64,000 bases of DNA from Denitrobaculum tricleocarpae (GTDB lineage Bacteria > Pseudomonadota > Alphaproteobacteria > Kiloniellales > Kiloniellaceae): the NCBI RefSeq assembly GCF_007004665.1, contig NZ_ML660060.1, positions 235,337-299,336 of the forward strand, written 5' to 3'. Under the pieces are notes generated by a model. The model did no database searches. It was not told the origin of the DNA and saw only the letters and a list, made by a program, of their open reading frames with translations. The position numbers and the translations under genes were made by a program. This document shows, piece by piece, positions 9,028 to 18,333 of this stretch (within the stretch, counting starts at the first letter, position 1; every line of letters begins with the position of its first letter).

Positions 9028-11730
9028 ATGAGTGGTAATTTTATGGGGTTTGTCAAAGACGGTTTGACCAAGGGGCGTAACAGGGTCAAATCGGCGACGA
9101 AATCTGAAGCGAACGGAAACCCGGCCGATTCTCAGGCGGAGTCCATGGACTCAAAGGCCGTAAAGAAATTCGGTATCGGCCAAAAACTCTATCTGGCGCT
9201 CGGGGCAATTACGCTTATTACCCTTGTAGCGGCGTCCATGACCCTGCTCACGTTCGAGCGCGTGCGAACCACTCTCGATGCACTGACGCAGACTTCCGTC
9301 ACCGGTATTATGAATTCCATGGGCATGTCCGCCGAGAGCGCCGCACTGGCTGCGACCGCACCTGCCCTGCTCAACGCCCAATCCGCCGACGAGCGCGCTA
9401 AAATCAAAGAAGTGATTACAGAACGACTGCAGGCGCTCGAGACGTTGCGCGCAGGCATTCTGGACGACGACAGCCGCGCCAAACTCGGAACCCTGGTCAG
9501 CGAATTGCAGACGTCGCTCGACAATTTGAGCAACCGGGTCAATGAGCGCGAGGGCTTTCGTCAAGACGCCGATGCAATCAACCGCCAGCTTCAGACGGCT
9601 CACGAGAACTTCTTGAATTTCGTGGTGCCCGTTGTCGACGATAAGAACTTTTTGCTCGCAGTTTCGAGCGAAGAGACAACCGCGCGCGCCGGCAACGTCA
9701 TCGAACAGCTGGTTGGCAAAGAAGTGCAGTTCTTAAAGTCTGCACTGAGCCTCAAAGCGGCAGGACATCAGCTTATTGGCCTGATGGTGCAGATCGGTGC
9801 CGCCGGCAGCCCGGATGATCTGGTGCCTTTGAGAGAGCGTTTCACCGCGATCAAGGCTTCGATCGAGACAGCCTCGGCAAGCCTGCCAGAGACGGATGCT
9901 GCTACCGCCGTTATCACCATTGCCCAGAATCTTATAAAGTTGGGGGACGGAGATAACTCCGCGTTTGATCTGCGGGCGCGGGAATTCAGGTCCAAGTCTC
10001 TGTCGTTTGTTGAGCTGCAAGCGCTCAACAACGATCGCAAAAACTTTCAGGAAGCGCTGACCGAGTTCAGCTTTACCTTCGAAAAAACGCTTGAGCCTGT
10101 TGTCGACGATGCCGAGTTCAATCTGGAGATCGGCAAGGACGATCTTACGGGCGAACTGACAGAGTCGATTTCGACCTTCGTCAACAAGGACGTTGCGGAG
10201 CTGCGTGCATTGATTGAGCTTCGTGCCGACGTGAACCTGGCGGCGGGTCTTTTGAGTGCAGCCGTGGGTGCGCCCGACGTGGATGCGCTCGGTGCGATTC
10301 AGGAGCGCTATACCTCGGCTGCCAATACGATCTCGACCGCATTGCGCGCTTTCGCAGGAACCGAACTTGAAGCGCCGGCGACCGAGGCCGTTTCCGCGAT
10401 AAAGGCGATCGGTTCGGGTGAGAAAGGCATCTTCACTGTCCGCGAAGCCCTGCTGCGTGCCCAAACCGCGGCCAATGAATCCCTTGCGAACAGCCGTGAT
10501 CTTGCCGAATCCGTCAAGGTCGCCGTGGACAAGGTTGTTGCCACCTCCAGCGAGCAGGCGGCCGATGGGAGCGAGACGGCGCGTGAAGCCATGGAGAGTA
10601 GCCGTTTCGTGCTGATCCTCATGATGGTGTTGAACGTAACCTGTAGCTTGCTGGTTGGCTGGTTCCTGATTTCGCGTCAGGTCGTGCGCCGTCTGGTTGG
10701 CCTTGCCGACGGAATGGGCGAGGTTGCGACCGGCAATCTGAAAGTCGACATCGATGCCAAGGGCCGGGACGAGATTACCGACATGGCCAAGGCTCTTGTC
10801 GTCTTCCGCGACAATGCCTCTGAAATGGAGCGCATGCGGGCGGAGCAGGAAGAGATGGAGAAGCGTTCTGTCGAGGAACGGCGTCAGGCGATGACTGCGA
10901 TGGCGGACCGTTTCGAAGAGTCGGTCCAGGGCATCGTCAATCAGCTGCTGTCTTCCGCCCAAAGTATGGAGGACAACTCCGGCTCGATGAGCGGTGCAGC
11001 GGATAAGACGAAGGAAGCCTCGAACACCGGACGCACGAGGGCCGAAGAGACATCGGGCAGCGTTCAGACCGTTGCAGCGGCTGCCGATCAGTTGACGTCA
11101 GCCATCCGTGAGATAAGTGCCTCGATCAACCAGACCACCGATAAAGCCCGGACGGCATCTGAAAAAGCACAGACAACCAATGAGGCTGTCGTCTCGCTCA
11201 GTGACGCCTCCGAGAAAATCAGTTCGGTGATCGAGCTGATCCAGGGTATCGCAGAGCAAACCAACCTGCTTGCCTTGAACGCCACCATCGAAGCCGCGCG
11301 CGCCGGCGATGCAGGTAAGGGATTTGCGGTGGTTGCCGGTGAGGTGAAGAGCCTCGCCAGCCAGACAGCAAAGGCGACCGAGGAGATCACCCAGCAGATC
11401 GCAGCGGTCCAGGAGGGGACCTCGGAGGCCGTAAACTCGGTGAAGGAAATCAACAGCCTGATTCTCGAGATGACGGAAACCATGGTTACGGTGACAGCCG
11501 CTGTCGAGGAGCAGGAAGCGTCAACGACCGAGATTGCCCGCTCCACCCAGACGGCGGCCAATGGTACGGGTGAAGTGACCCAGACCATGGTGCGCGTTGC
11601 AGACGTTGCGGATGAAACCGGCCAGCTTGCCGCTCAGGTCCTCAACTCGGCGCAGGAGCTTTCCGGTCAGGCGCAAACCCTGAACGAAGAAGTCGGCGGC
11701 TTCTTGAAGACGGTGCGCACCGGCACCTGA
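9028..11730 (+). CDS. Methyl-accepting chemotaxis protein with duplicated sensor module
   Basis: A 900-residue transmembrane chemoreceptor. TM1 lies at about residues 55-75 ([21 protein letters not shown]). An unusually long periplasmic region of about 460 residues follows, then TM2 ([22 protein letters not shown]), a HAMP domain, and a cytoplasmic signalling domain with the conserved tip [21 protein letters not shown]. The periplasmic part holds two recognisably related helical modules, each starting with a PVVDD motif, the second offset by 156 residues. The open frame starts at 8986 inside the preceding terminator, so ATG 9028 after GAGGTGGAG is preferred. It carries no C-terminal CheB/CheR-tethering pentapeptide that I recognise. 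The ligand is unknown; the preceding binding-protein gene is a candidate partner. Confidence 0.93.
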   Translation: MSGNFMGFVKDGLTKGRNRVKSATKSEANGNPADSQAESMDSKAVKKFGIGQKLYLALGAITLITLVAASMTLLTFERVRTTLDALTQTSVTGIMNSMGMSAESAALAATAPALLNAQSADERAKIKEVITERLQALETLRAGILDDDSRAKLGTLVSELQTSLDNLSNRVNEREGFRQDADAINRQLQTAHENFLNFVVPVVDDKNFLLAVSSEETTARAGNVIEQLVGKEVQFLKSALSLKAAGHQLIGLMVQIGAAGSPDDLVPLRERFTAIKASIETASASLPETDAATAVITIAQNLIKLGDGDNSAFDLRAREFRSKSLSFVELQALNNDRKNFQEALTEFSFTFEKTLEPVVDDAEFNLEIGKDDLTGELTESISTFVNKDVAELRALIELRADVNLAAGLLSAAVGAPDVDALGAIQERYTSAANTISTALRAFAGTELEAPATEAVSAIKAIGSGEKGIFTVREALLRAQTAANESLANSRDLAESVKVAVDKVVATSSEQAADGSETAREAMESSRFVLILMMVLNVTCSLLVGWFLISRQVVRRLVGLADGMGEVATGNLKVDIDAKGRDEITDMAKALVVFRDNASEMERMRAEQEEMEKRSVEERRQAMTAMADRFEESVQGIVNQLLSSAQSMEDNSGSMSGAADKTKEASNTGRTRAEETSGSVQTVAAAADQLTSAIREISASINQTTDKARTASEKAQTTNEAVVSLSDASEKISSVIELIQGIAEQTNLLALNATIEAARAGDAGKGFAVVAGEVKSLASQTAKATEEITQQIAAVQEGTSEAVNSVKEINSLILEMTETMVTVTAAVEEQEASTTEIARSTQTAANGTGEVTQTMVRVADVADETGQLAAQVLNSAQELSGQAQTLNEEVGGFLKTVRTGT

Positions 11731-11754
11731 TCCGATCGTTCCAGGAGAAACGAG

Positions 11755-11790
11755 AACCGGGCCCGTCTTATTGGCGGGCCCGGTTTTTTT
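11755..11790 (+). terminator. Rho-independent terminator after the chemoreceptor gene
   Basis: An 11-bp perfect stem (11755-11765 with 11775-11785, arm AACCGGGCCCG), a 9-nt loop and a seven-T run ending at 11790. It lies 24 bp past the stop codon and just before the 3' end of the convergent DUF1835 gene. Confidence 0.93.
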
Positions 11791-11795
11791 ACAGG

Positions 11796-13118
11796 TCATT
11801 CCTGTTTCAAAACCGGTCGCTGTGCCGTCCGATCCCAGCGCCAGGACGCGGCGTGCCGGGAGACCTCGACACCGCCGACCCAGCGGGCGACGGCCCCGTG
11901 CGACTGGAAGTCAGACCGACCCGCCACAAGCTCTTTGCCAAGGGGTGTTAAGAAGATTTTTCGATCCGGCCAGAGCTGCGGTTTGGGGTTTGTCCCGGTT
12001 TTGATGGGTGGCTTTTCGGCCTTGTTCAGGTTCGCGAGAAATGACCAGTACATCAGATCGCCCAGGTAGGGCAGCGGTTCCCTCTCGAGCTGCAGCTTCC
12101 GGAAAAGCTGGCCGCCGGTCATGGGACCTTCCGCGAGCATTTTCAGGGTGAGGCGTTCAGTCAAACCAAGACCGTCATCGAGACCGGGAAGCTCCTGCAG
12201 GTGCCGCAACAGTGCCGGTGCCATTTGCGGCAGAGCGGGCGTGCCCGTTCGGGCTATCTCGAAAAGGCTCTCGGGCGACGTCTGCCGCAATGCATCCCAG
12301 ACACGCGTTCCGAGTTTCAGCATCTGCGGCGTAACGGGCTGACGCTGCTGCCACAACATGCGTAGTGCCGCTGGCGAGAGCTGCCCCAGGCCGTTGAAGC
12401 GCGTGATCACCGGGAAGCGGTCGATACAGATGAGCTCCACTTGGCTGGAGCGTCGGCGCCGATGTTCTTGCTCTGCAAGCAGCGCGAGGATCCGCGCGAG
12501 AATCAGCTGGTCGTAACTGTCGTGCTCGAACCAGAGGATGATCCGCTCACGGGTCATGGCTTCCTTCAACTCCGCGGTCTCTCTACTCTGGCGCGCTCGG
12601 ACATCCTCGATTGGAAGTCCGTAAGCGCCGGAGATAAACTGCGCGCGGACTTCGGGCAGGTCGTCTCCCGCCGGGACGGGGCCATGGCAGTAGGGATCCG
12701 CGAACTCTATGAAGTCGCCTGCAAATCCCGCGGTCTTGAGGCCGTCCCTGATATCCGAGCCGCAGCGGACATGGATTGTATCGCTGCGCGCATCAGGTGC
12801 CGCCGCACCCTCGGCGATGGCCTCTCTGGCACCATTAAGTCTCTCTATATGTCTCACGAGCTTCGGCCAGCTCTCGACGCCCAGTTCACGGGCGAGAATC
12901 AACTGAGCATCGCTAAGCCTTGCATATTTCTCGGCGATGATTTCGGGCGCGTGATTACGTGCTTTCGGGTGAAATTCAGCAGCGCGTCGCAGGGCGTCCG
13001 GGGCGCTCGACTTCAAGGCGCGTTGCAGCTCGCGGGCACGCTTTTTCTGCTGTTCGATATTGAGACGAACCTGATCGTCGCTCAGGACCGGCTCGGTCCG
13101 GGTCGTGTCTTCGGGCAT
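11796..13118 (-). CDS. DUF1835 domain protein
   Basis: A 440-residue protein whose middle matches the DUF1835 pattern: IHVRCGSDIRDGLKTAGFAGDFIEFADPYCHGPV (about residues 113-146) and ERIILWFEHDSYDQLILARIL (about 190-210). The N-terminal 100 residues are helical and charged, with a KHARELQRALK-like region and an LSDAQLILARELGVESWPKLVRHI segment that resembles short ankyrin-adjacent motifs seen in other DUF1835 proteins. No catalytic function is established for the family. GGAGGGGG precedes the ATG. It sits alone between the chemoreceptor terminator and the N-demethylase gene. Confidence 0.8.
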   Translation of the reverse strand: MPEDTTRTEPVLSDDQVRLNIEQQKKRARELQRALKSSAPDALRRAAEFHPKARNHAPEIIAEKYARLSDAQLILARELGVESWPKLVRHIERLNGAREAIAEGAAAPDARSDTIHVRCGSDIRDGLKTAGFAGDFIEFADPYCHGPVPAGDDLPEVRAQFISGAYGLPIEDVRARQSRETAELKEAMTRERIILWFEHDSYDQLILARILALLAEQEHRRRRSSQVELICIDRFPVITRFNGLGQLSPAALRMLWQQRQPVTPQMLKLGTRVWDALRQTSPESLFEIARTGTPALPQMAPALLRHLQELPGLDDGLGLTERLTLKMLAEGPMTGGQLFRKLQLEREPLPYLGDLMYWSFLANLNKAEKPPIKTGTNPKPQLWPDRKIFLTPLGKELVAGRSDFQSHGAVARWVGGVEVSRHAASWRWDRTAQRPVLKQE

Positions 13119-13185
13119 AATACCCCCTCCGTTGTCACCTGGGTCCGCATCTTCAGGCCAAAGGGGAAGATCCCAATATGTCGTC

Positions 13186-13220
13186 TAGAGCATGTTCCGA
13201 TCTTACGGGGGCATGCTCTA
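13186..13220. repeat. Small palindromic intergenic repeat
   Basis: A 9-bp perfect inverted repeat (TAGAGCATG at 13186-13194, CATGCTCTA at 13212-13220) with a 17-nt loop, in the 200-bp gap between two minus-strand genes. The sequence resembles the short AGAGCATG...CATGCTCT palindromes scattered through many alphaproteobacterial intergenic regions. A terminator role on the minus strand is unlikely because there is no T-run. Confidence 0.6.
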
Positions 13221-13319
13221 ATGGTTGTGGGCGCTGCCCTTCCCGCGGACGGGGTGCGTCAACCTCGCAAGTATCATCATGCGGGGTCCGATGCGGCGGG
13301 GCAAGTGGAGTCTTTGCTG

Positions 13320-15362
13320 TCAAAAGGTCAGACAAAGCCGCAGGGAGTCATAGATGGCCGCGTGAATATTGCGGCTGGAGACGGCGTCACCGACCCGGAA
13401 TAGCTGATAACTGCCGTCCGGATTGGCCGCGAGCGCCTGCGGTTGCATGGTGATCAAGGCGTCGTAGTCGACCGCACCTTGATTGACGGAGTCCGGTTTC
13501 AGTTCGAAGTAGAGTTCATCCAGCGGCAGGGTTCCGTGTTCCACGACGACCTGGTCCACCAGCCGTTCCTGCGAGGTCTTGCTGTACTCGTTGAAAAGTG
13601 TCGCGGCGAGACGATTGCCGTCCCGCCGCACGGCGGTCAAACGCTCCGTCAGCGTGATCTTCACGCCGCACTCGGAAAAAGCTTTCAGGTATATCGGCGA
13701 GTTCGTGCCGCCGATTTCCGGCGCAACGCTGCGTTCCGGCGTAACATATTCGAGTGTCGCACCCGCGCAGGCCAGAGACTCGGCGGCCATCATGCCGGGG
13801 TGTGCGCCGTTGTCGTCGAAGAGCAAGATCTCCTGCGCGGCTTTACTGTCGCCGGCCAGCACGTCCCAGGACGTGACCACCAGGTCTTCCCCTGCCTCCA
13901 GAAAGCCGGTATTGGGCAGGCCGCCGGTGGCGACGATCACGATATCGGGCGATTCGGCCAGTACGTCCGCCGCCTCGGCATAGCTGCTGGTCTTGAGGGT
14001 CACACCCAGATCGGCGCAGCGCTCCACGCGCCAGTCGACAATTCCGATTATCTCCCTGCGGCGTTGCAGTTGCGCCGTGAGGCGGACCTGTCCGCCGGGT
14101 TCGCTTGCGGCTTCGAACAGCACCACCTCGTGCCCGCGCGCCGCTGAAACTCTTGCGGCCTCCAGTCCGGCGGGACCACCCCCCACGACGACCACTTTCT
14201 TTGCGGGGCCGGGGCCGCGCTGCACCTCCTGCGGAATAGTCGCTTCCCGCCCGGTCGCCGGATTGTGAATGCAGTAGGCGGAGCGGCCTTCATAGATGCG
14301 ATCGATGCAATAGCCCGCGCCGACGCAAGGCCGGATCTCTTCCTCGCGGCCTGCCATGATTTTTCGGGTGATATGCGGGTCCGCCAAATGAGCACGGGTC
14401 ATGCCGACCATGTCGAGCTTACCCTCCGCTACGGCATGGCGGGCGGTGGCGACATCGTTGATGCGCGCCGCATGAAAGACCGGGAACCTGGTTGCCGCCC
14501 GAACTTCGCCGGTGAAGTCCAGGTGGGGCGAGGACCGGGCGCCCATGTTTGGAATGACATGGGACAGGGACTCGTCCGAATCGATGTGCCCACGAATGAC
14601 GTTCAGGAAATCAACCTGGCCGCTTCCGACCAGACGCTGAGCAATCTCCAAACCTTCTTCCCGGCTCAGGCCCTTGTCCCAGTCTTCGTCCACCACCAGC
14701 CGCAGGCCGAGGATGTAGGCCGCGCCGACTTCCTTACGGATGGCGTCGATGACCGCAAAGGTGAAACGCAGGCGGTTTTCCAAGGATCCGCCGTAATCGT
14801 CGTCGCGATGGTTCGTGGCTGGGGACCAGAAAGCATCCATGAAGTGGCCGTAAGCTTCGATCTCGACCCCGTCCAGTCCGCCCGCCTGACAGCGCGCGGC
14901 GGCTGCGGCGTAGTCCCGCGTAATCCGCGCGAGATCCCAGTCCTCGGCTTGCTTCGGGAAGGCGCGGTGGGCCGGTTCGCGTACCGGCGAGGGCGCCAGG
15001 ACCGGCAACCAGTCGTCCTGACTCCAGGAGGTGCGGCGGCCCAGATGGGTGATCTGGCACATGACGGCGGTGTCTTCTTGGTGACAGGCGTCGCTCAGTT
15101 CCCGGAACCAGGGGACGATCTCGTCTTTGTAGACATGCAGATTGCCGAAGGCTTCAGGGCTGTCGGGCGAGATGATGGAGGAGCCGCCGATCATGGTCAT
15201 CGCCATGCCGCCCTTGGCCTTTTCCTGGTGATAAAGACGGTAGCGCTCCTTCGGCATGCCGTCTTCGGAATAGGCCGGTTCATGGGCCGTGGACATGATG
15301 CGGTTGCGCAGGGTCAGGTGTTTGAGCTGGTAGCTTTGCAGCAGAGGGTCTTGTGTTGCCAT
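13320..15362 (-). CDS. Old-yellow-enzyme-type N-demethylase (DgcA/StcD-like)
   Basis: A 680-residue flavoprotein: an N-terminal FMN TIM barrel (LKHLTLRNRIMSTAHEPAYSEDGMP, GGLDGVEIEAYGHFMDAFWSP, NHRDDDYGGSLENRLRF), an iron-sulfur segment, and a C-terminal NAD(P)/FAD domain from about residue 385 (KKVVVVGGGPAGLEAARVSAARG). The architecture is that of trimethylamine dehydrogenase, 2,4-dienoyl-CoA reductase and the N-demethylases DgcA (dimethylglycine) and StcD (N-methylproline). The cluster motif reads CVGAGYCIDRIY...YCIHNPATGRE, so one of the four usual cysteines (CxxC) is Ala, as I recall for the DgcA subgroup. It neighbours an enolase-superfamily gene and an MttB-family gene on the same strand. 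The exact N-methyl substrate is unknown. Confidence 0.85.
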   Translation of the reverse strand: MATQDPLLQSYQLKHLTLRNRIMSTAHEPAYSEDGMPKERYRLYHQEKAKGGMAMTMIGGSSIISPDSPEAFGNLHVYKDEIVPWFRELSDACHQEDTAVMCQITHLGRRTSWSQDDWLPVLAPSPVREPAHRAFPKQAEDWDLARITRDYAAAAARCQAGGLDGVEIEAYGHFMDAFWSPATNHRDDDYGGSLENRLRFTFAVIDAIRKEVGAAYILGLRLVVDEDWDKGLSREEGLEIAQRLVGSGQVDFLNVIRGHIDSDESLSHVIPNMGARSSPHLDFTGEVRAATRFPVFHAARINDVATARHAVAEGKLDMVGMTRAHLADPHITRKIMAGREEEIRPCVGAGYCIDRIYEGRSAYCIHNPATGREATIPQEVQRGPGPAKKVVVVGGGPAGLEAARVSAARGHEVVLFEAASEPGGQVRLTAQLQRRREIIGIVDWRVERCADLGVTLKTSSYAEAADVLAESPDIVIVATGGLPNTGFLEAGEDLVVTSWDVLAGDSKAAQEILLFDDNGAHPGMMAAESLACAGATLEYVTPERSVAPEIGGTNSPIYLKAFSECGVKITLTERLTAVRRDGNRLAATLFNEYSKTSQERLVDQVVVEHGTLPLDELYFELKPDSVNQGAVDYDALITMQPQALAANPDGSYQLFRVGDAVSSRNIHAAIYDSLRLCLTF

Positions 15363-15387
15363 GATTCGCCTGTGTCGTCGCGGGCTT

Positions 15388-16587
15388 TCAGTTTAGGGGC
15401 AGCCGGCGGAAACGGCCAGGTGCGGCGGGATCGTGAAAATGGCTCATGGGCCCGTTCTCGGCAAAGTGCCGGTGCCAGCGCTCCATGGCTGCGGGGTCGA
15501 GATCAACGCCAAGTCCCGGACCTTTAGGCAAATGCACCACATTATTGGTCTGCCGGAAGGGGCCGTCCTTGATCACGTCGCCGACCTGCCAGCGGAAAAG
15601 CGACTGGGAGGGTTCGGTGATCCAGTGGGTCGCGGCCACCACATGCAGATAAGCCGAGGTCATAATCCCCAGGTCGTTGGAGTAACACCAAAAACCCTTG
15701 CCCATGGCTTCGCAGGCCGCGACGAACTTCAGGGTCCTGGCGATCCCGCCCAAGGCCGCGAAGTTGCAGACGAAAGAATCTGGCGCTCCTAAAGCGACGG
15801 CACGCCGCAGGTCGGGAATATGGGTCGAGAAGGGAATGCGGGAATGTTGCCGGAGTTCGGCCATCTCTTCGAAGCTCGCGACCGGGTCTTCGTAATTGCG
15901 GATGTTGTAGGCCTCGATCTCGCGCAGGACCCAGCGCGCCGTGGTCAGGGACCACTGCATATTCGAATCCAGCCGGATCATGGCCTCCGGCCCGAGAGCT
16001 TCGCGCAGCAGCCTGACGGTCCGGATCTCCAGCTCCGGATCGCCCTGGATCAGCTTACCCTCGAAGAACGTGCTCCCGTGCTGCTCGCGCATCTTCAGGC
16101 AGTAGTCGACGATGGCCTCGGGTGTCATCTCGCCGCCCGTTGCAGTGCCATCCTGGCCCCGCCACGCGGGCCTGAAAGAGAAGTACTCCGTGAAGGGAAT
16201 CGCCTTGCGGACCGCGCCGCCCAGCAGCTTGTAGAGCGGCAGATCCATGGCCTTGCCGCGAATATCCCAGAGCGCCAGTTCCACCGCGCCGAAGGCCACG
16301 GTCGAGGCATTCTCACCCGTGTTGGCGGTGATCTGGTAGGCGGGAACGCACAGCGATTCCGCGTTGGCGAGATCCAGCGGATCTTGCCCGATCAGCGCGG
16401 GTTTGATCTCCTTCTCGACGACTTCTCCAAAGTGCCACCAGGGCGCTTCGCCCAGCCCGACGATTCCCGCATCGGTTTCCACCTCGATGATGGACTTGGA
16501 GGCGCCCGGATAGAGGCCCGCCGTCCACCAGAAGGGCGCGTCGAAGGGGACGTTGACGTGAGTGACTTTAATGTCCGTAATTTTCAT
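15388..16587 (-). CDS. Enolase-superfamily enzyme (mandelate racemase/glucarate dehydratase-like)
   Basis: A 399-residue member of the enolase superfamily. The N-terminal capping domain (MKITDIKVTHVNVPFDAPFWW, SIIEVETDAGIVGLGEAPWWHFG) is followed by the barrel, with a candidate catalytic lysine in FEGKLIQGD, and metal-ligand stretches MIRLDSNMQW and YEDPVAS, then PFSTHIPDL. The family abstracts the alpha proton of carboxylates, leading to racemisation or dehydration. In a cluster with an N-demethylase and an MttB-type methyltransferase it could epimerise or dehydrate a betaine-derived acid, as HpbD does for hydroxyproline betaine, but the closer look here is to sugar-acid dehydratases. It lies 25 bp upstream of the demethylase gene, so they are probably co-transcribed. 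Confidence 0.85.
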   Translation of the reverse strand: MKITDIKVTHVNVPFDAPFWWTAGLYPGASKSIIEVETDAGIVGLGEAPWWHFGEVVEKEIKPALIGQDPLDLANAESLCVPAYQITANTGENASTVAFGAVELALWDIRGKAMDLPLYKLLGGAVRKAIPFTEYFSFRPAWRGQDGTATGGEMTPEAIVDYCLKMREQHGSTFFEGKLIQGDPELEIRTVRLLREALGPEAMIRLDSNMQWSLTTARWVLREIEAYNIRNYEDPVASFEEMAELRQHSRIPFSTHIPDLRRAVALGAPDSFVCNFAALGGIARTLKFVAACEAMGKGFWCYSNDLGIMTSAYLHVVAATHWITEPSQSLFRWQVGDVIKDGPFRQTNNVVHLPKGPGLGVDLDPAAMERWHRHFAENGPMSHFHDPAAPGRFRRLPLN

Positions 16588-16608
16588 GAATGCTTGTTTC
16601 CCCGCTGC

Positions 16609-18189
16609 TCAGTACCAGGCGTCTTCCACGGCGTCTTTTTTGTTGCGGATGAAAGCCTGAAGCTCCTCGTCCAGGGCCTGGTCCAGCGGCGGAGCCTCAT
16701 AGGATTTCAGCGTTGCCGTCCAGCGGCTGTGCGCGCGTTTCACCGCGTCCTGTTTGCCGTTGTCGCGCCATTGTTCATAGGAGGAAGAGTCGGCCAGCTC
16801 GGAGTCGAAAAACGCGGTTTCATAGTTGGCCATGGTGTGGGCGCAGCCGAAGAAGTGTTTGCCGGGGCCGACCTCGCGGAAGGCGTCCAGCGCCAGGGCG
16901 TTGTCGTCCAGAGGCAGTCCCTTCATAAAGCTGTGCATCATGCCCAGATGATCGGCGTCCATGACGAACTTTTCGTATCCCATGACCAGTCCGCCTTCCA
17001 GCCAGCCGGCGGCCTGTAGGATAAAGTTCGCACCGCTGAGCAGAGCGGGCGTCAGGGAGTCCGCGCTTTCTTGGGTGGCCTGCGCGTCCGCGACTTTGGA
17101 AGACGTCAGGGATCCGCCGCAGCGCAGAGGCACGCCGAGACGCCGCGCCAACTGGCCGACCGCCAGATACGCGACCGCCGGCTCCGGCATGCCGAAGGTC
17201 GGCGCGCCCGAGCGCAGCGACATGGAGCTGAGAAAGTTTCCGTAGATCACTGGCGCGCCCGGCCGGACGAGCTGAGTGAGCGCGACATCGACCATGGCTT
17301 CGGCGTGCGCCTGCGCAATCGCGCCCGCCGAGGTCACCGGCCCCATGGCGCCGCCCAGAATAAAGGGCGAAATCACGCAGCCCTGATTTGCGGCGGCATA
17401 GGCACGGATCACTTCGGTCACCATCCCGTCGTAAACCAGCGGCGAGTTCACGTTGACGTTGCCCATGATCACGCAGTTTTCGTCAGTGAATTCCTGCCCG
17501 AAGGCGATCCGCGCCAGTTCGATGGAATCCAGGGCGCGCTCCGTCGTGGTGATCGACCCGAGGAAGGCTTTGTCGCTGTAGCGGATGTGGCTGTAGACCA
17601 TGTCCAGATGACGTTTGTTCACCGGCACGTCGACCGGCTCGCAGATGGTGCCGCCGGAGTGGTGGATCCAGGGTGAGGCATAGGCCAGCTTGATCGGGTT
17701 CCGGAAGTCCTCGAGGCTGCCGTAGCGGCGGCCGCCCTCCAGATCGCTGACGAAGGGCGGACCGTGCGCGGGAACAAAGACGATACTGTCACCGCCGATG
17801 GTAACCGAGCGGGCCGGATTCCGGGCGTGCTGAACGAAAGACCGGGGCGCCGTCGCCTGGATGATGCGGCGCACCAGGCCGCGCGGGAACCTGATCCGCT
17901 CGCCTTGGATATCCGCGCCGGCCGCGCGCCAGAGATCCAGTGCGGTCGGGTCGCCGAGGATTTCGATCCCGATCTCCTGCAGGATCGTATCGGCAGTGTC
18001 GTCGATCTTTTGAAGCCCTTCTTCCGACAGGAGTTCGTAGTACGGAATCCGGCGCGTGATGAATGCGGGCGCCGCCGCGTGGCCTTCCGCGCGCTGCGCC
18101 CGCCTGGCTTTTCTGCCTCTGCGGCCGTCCCGCGGCGCAGGTTTCTTTTCGCCGGAAGTTTTGACCGCTTCGTCCGTTTGCGCCGGCAT
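16609..18189 (-). CDS. MttB-family (trimethylamine methyltransferase-like) protein, non-pyrrolysine type
   Basis: A 526-residue protein of the MttB/COG5598 family. Evident segments are RRIPYYELLSEEGLQKIDDTADTILQEIGIEI, IVFVPAHGPPFVSDLEGGRRYGSLEDF, LGGAMGPVTSAGAIAQAHAEAMVDVALTQL and RCGGSLTSSKVADAQATQES. The frame is uninterrupted with no in-frame amber, so it belongs to the non-pyrrolysine branch whose characterised members demethylate quaternary amines such as glycine betaine, proline betaine or carnitine onto a corrinoid protein. No corrinoid protein or methyltransferase partner is visible here. The ATG at 18189, after GGAGCAGGATC, is preferred over an upstream ATG at 18246. It is the first gene of a minus-strand trio, divergent from a LysR gene. 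Confidence 0.88.
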   Translation of the reverse strand: MPAQTDEAVKTSGEKKPAPRDGRRGRKARRAQRAEGHAAAPAFITRRIPYYELLSEEGLQKIDDTADTILQEIGIEILGDPTALDLWRAAGADIQGERIRFPRGLVRRIIQATAPRSFVQHARNPARSVTIGGDSIVFVPAHGPPFVSDLEGGRRYGSLEDFRNPIKLAYASPWIHHSGGTICEPVDVPVNKRHLDMVYSHIRYSDKAFLGSITTTERALDSIELARIAFGQEFTDENCVIMGNVNVNSPLVYDGMVTEVIRAYAAANQGCVISPFILGGAMGPVTSAGAIAQAHAEAMVDVALTQLVRPGAPVIYGNFLSSMSLRSGAPTFGMPEPAVAYLAVGQLARRLGVPLRCGGSLTSSKVADAQATQESADSLTPALLSGANFILQAAGWLEGGLVMGYEKFVMDADHLGMMHSFMKGLPLDDNALALDAFREVGPGKHFFGCAHTMANYETAFFDSELADSSSYEQWRDNGKQDAVKRAHSRWTATLKSYEAPPLDQALDEELQAFIRNKKDAVEDAWY

Positions 18190-18333
18190 GATCCTGCTCC
18201 GCTTCAATGAAGAACCATCGCACTCTTCGACAACGCTCGCTGGCACGATGCCTAACTGAACAATGACGACTCTAATCCGGGCCCGAGCGCCTGTGACGCT
18301 TGAAAATCCTTGGTCAAAAGATAAGCTGTATTT

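Noticed and set aside
16609..18189. Possible pyrrolysine-containing MttB methyltransferase.
   Set aside because: The frame is complete without any in-frame amber codon, so it belongs to the non-pyrrolysine branch.
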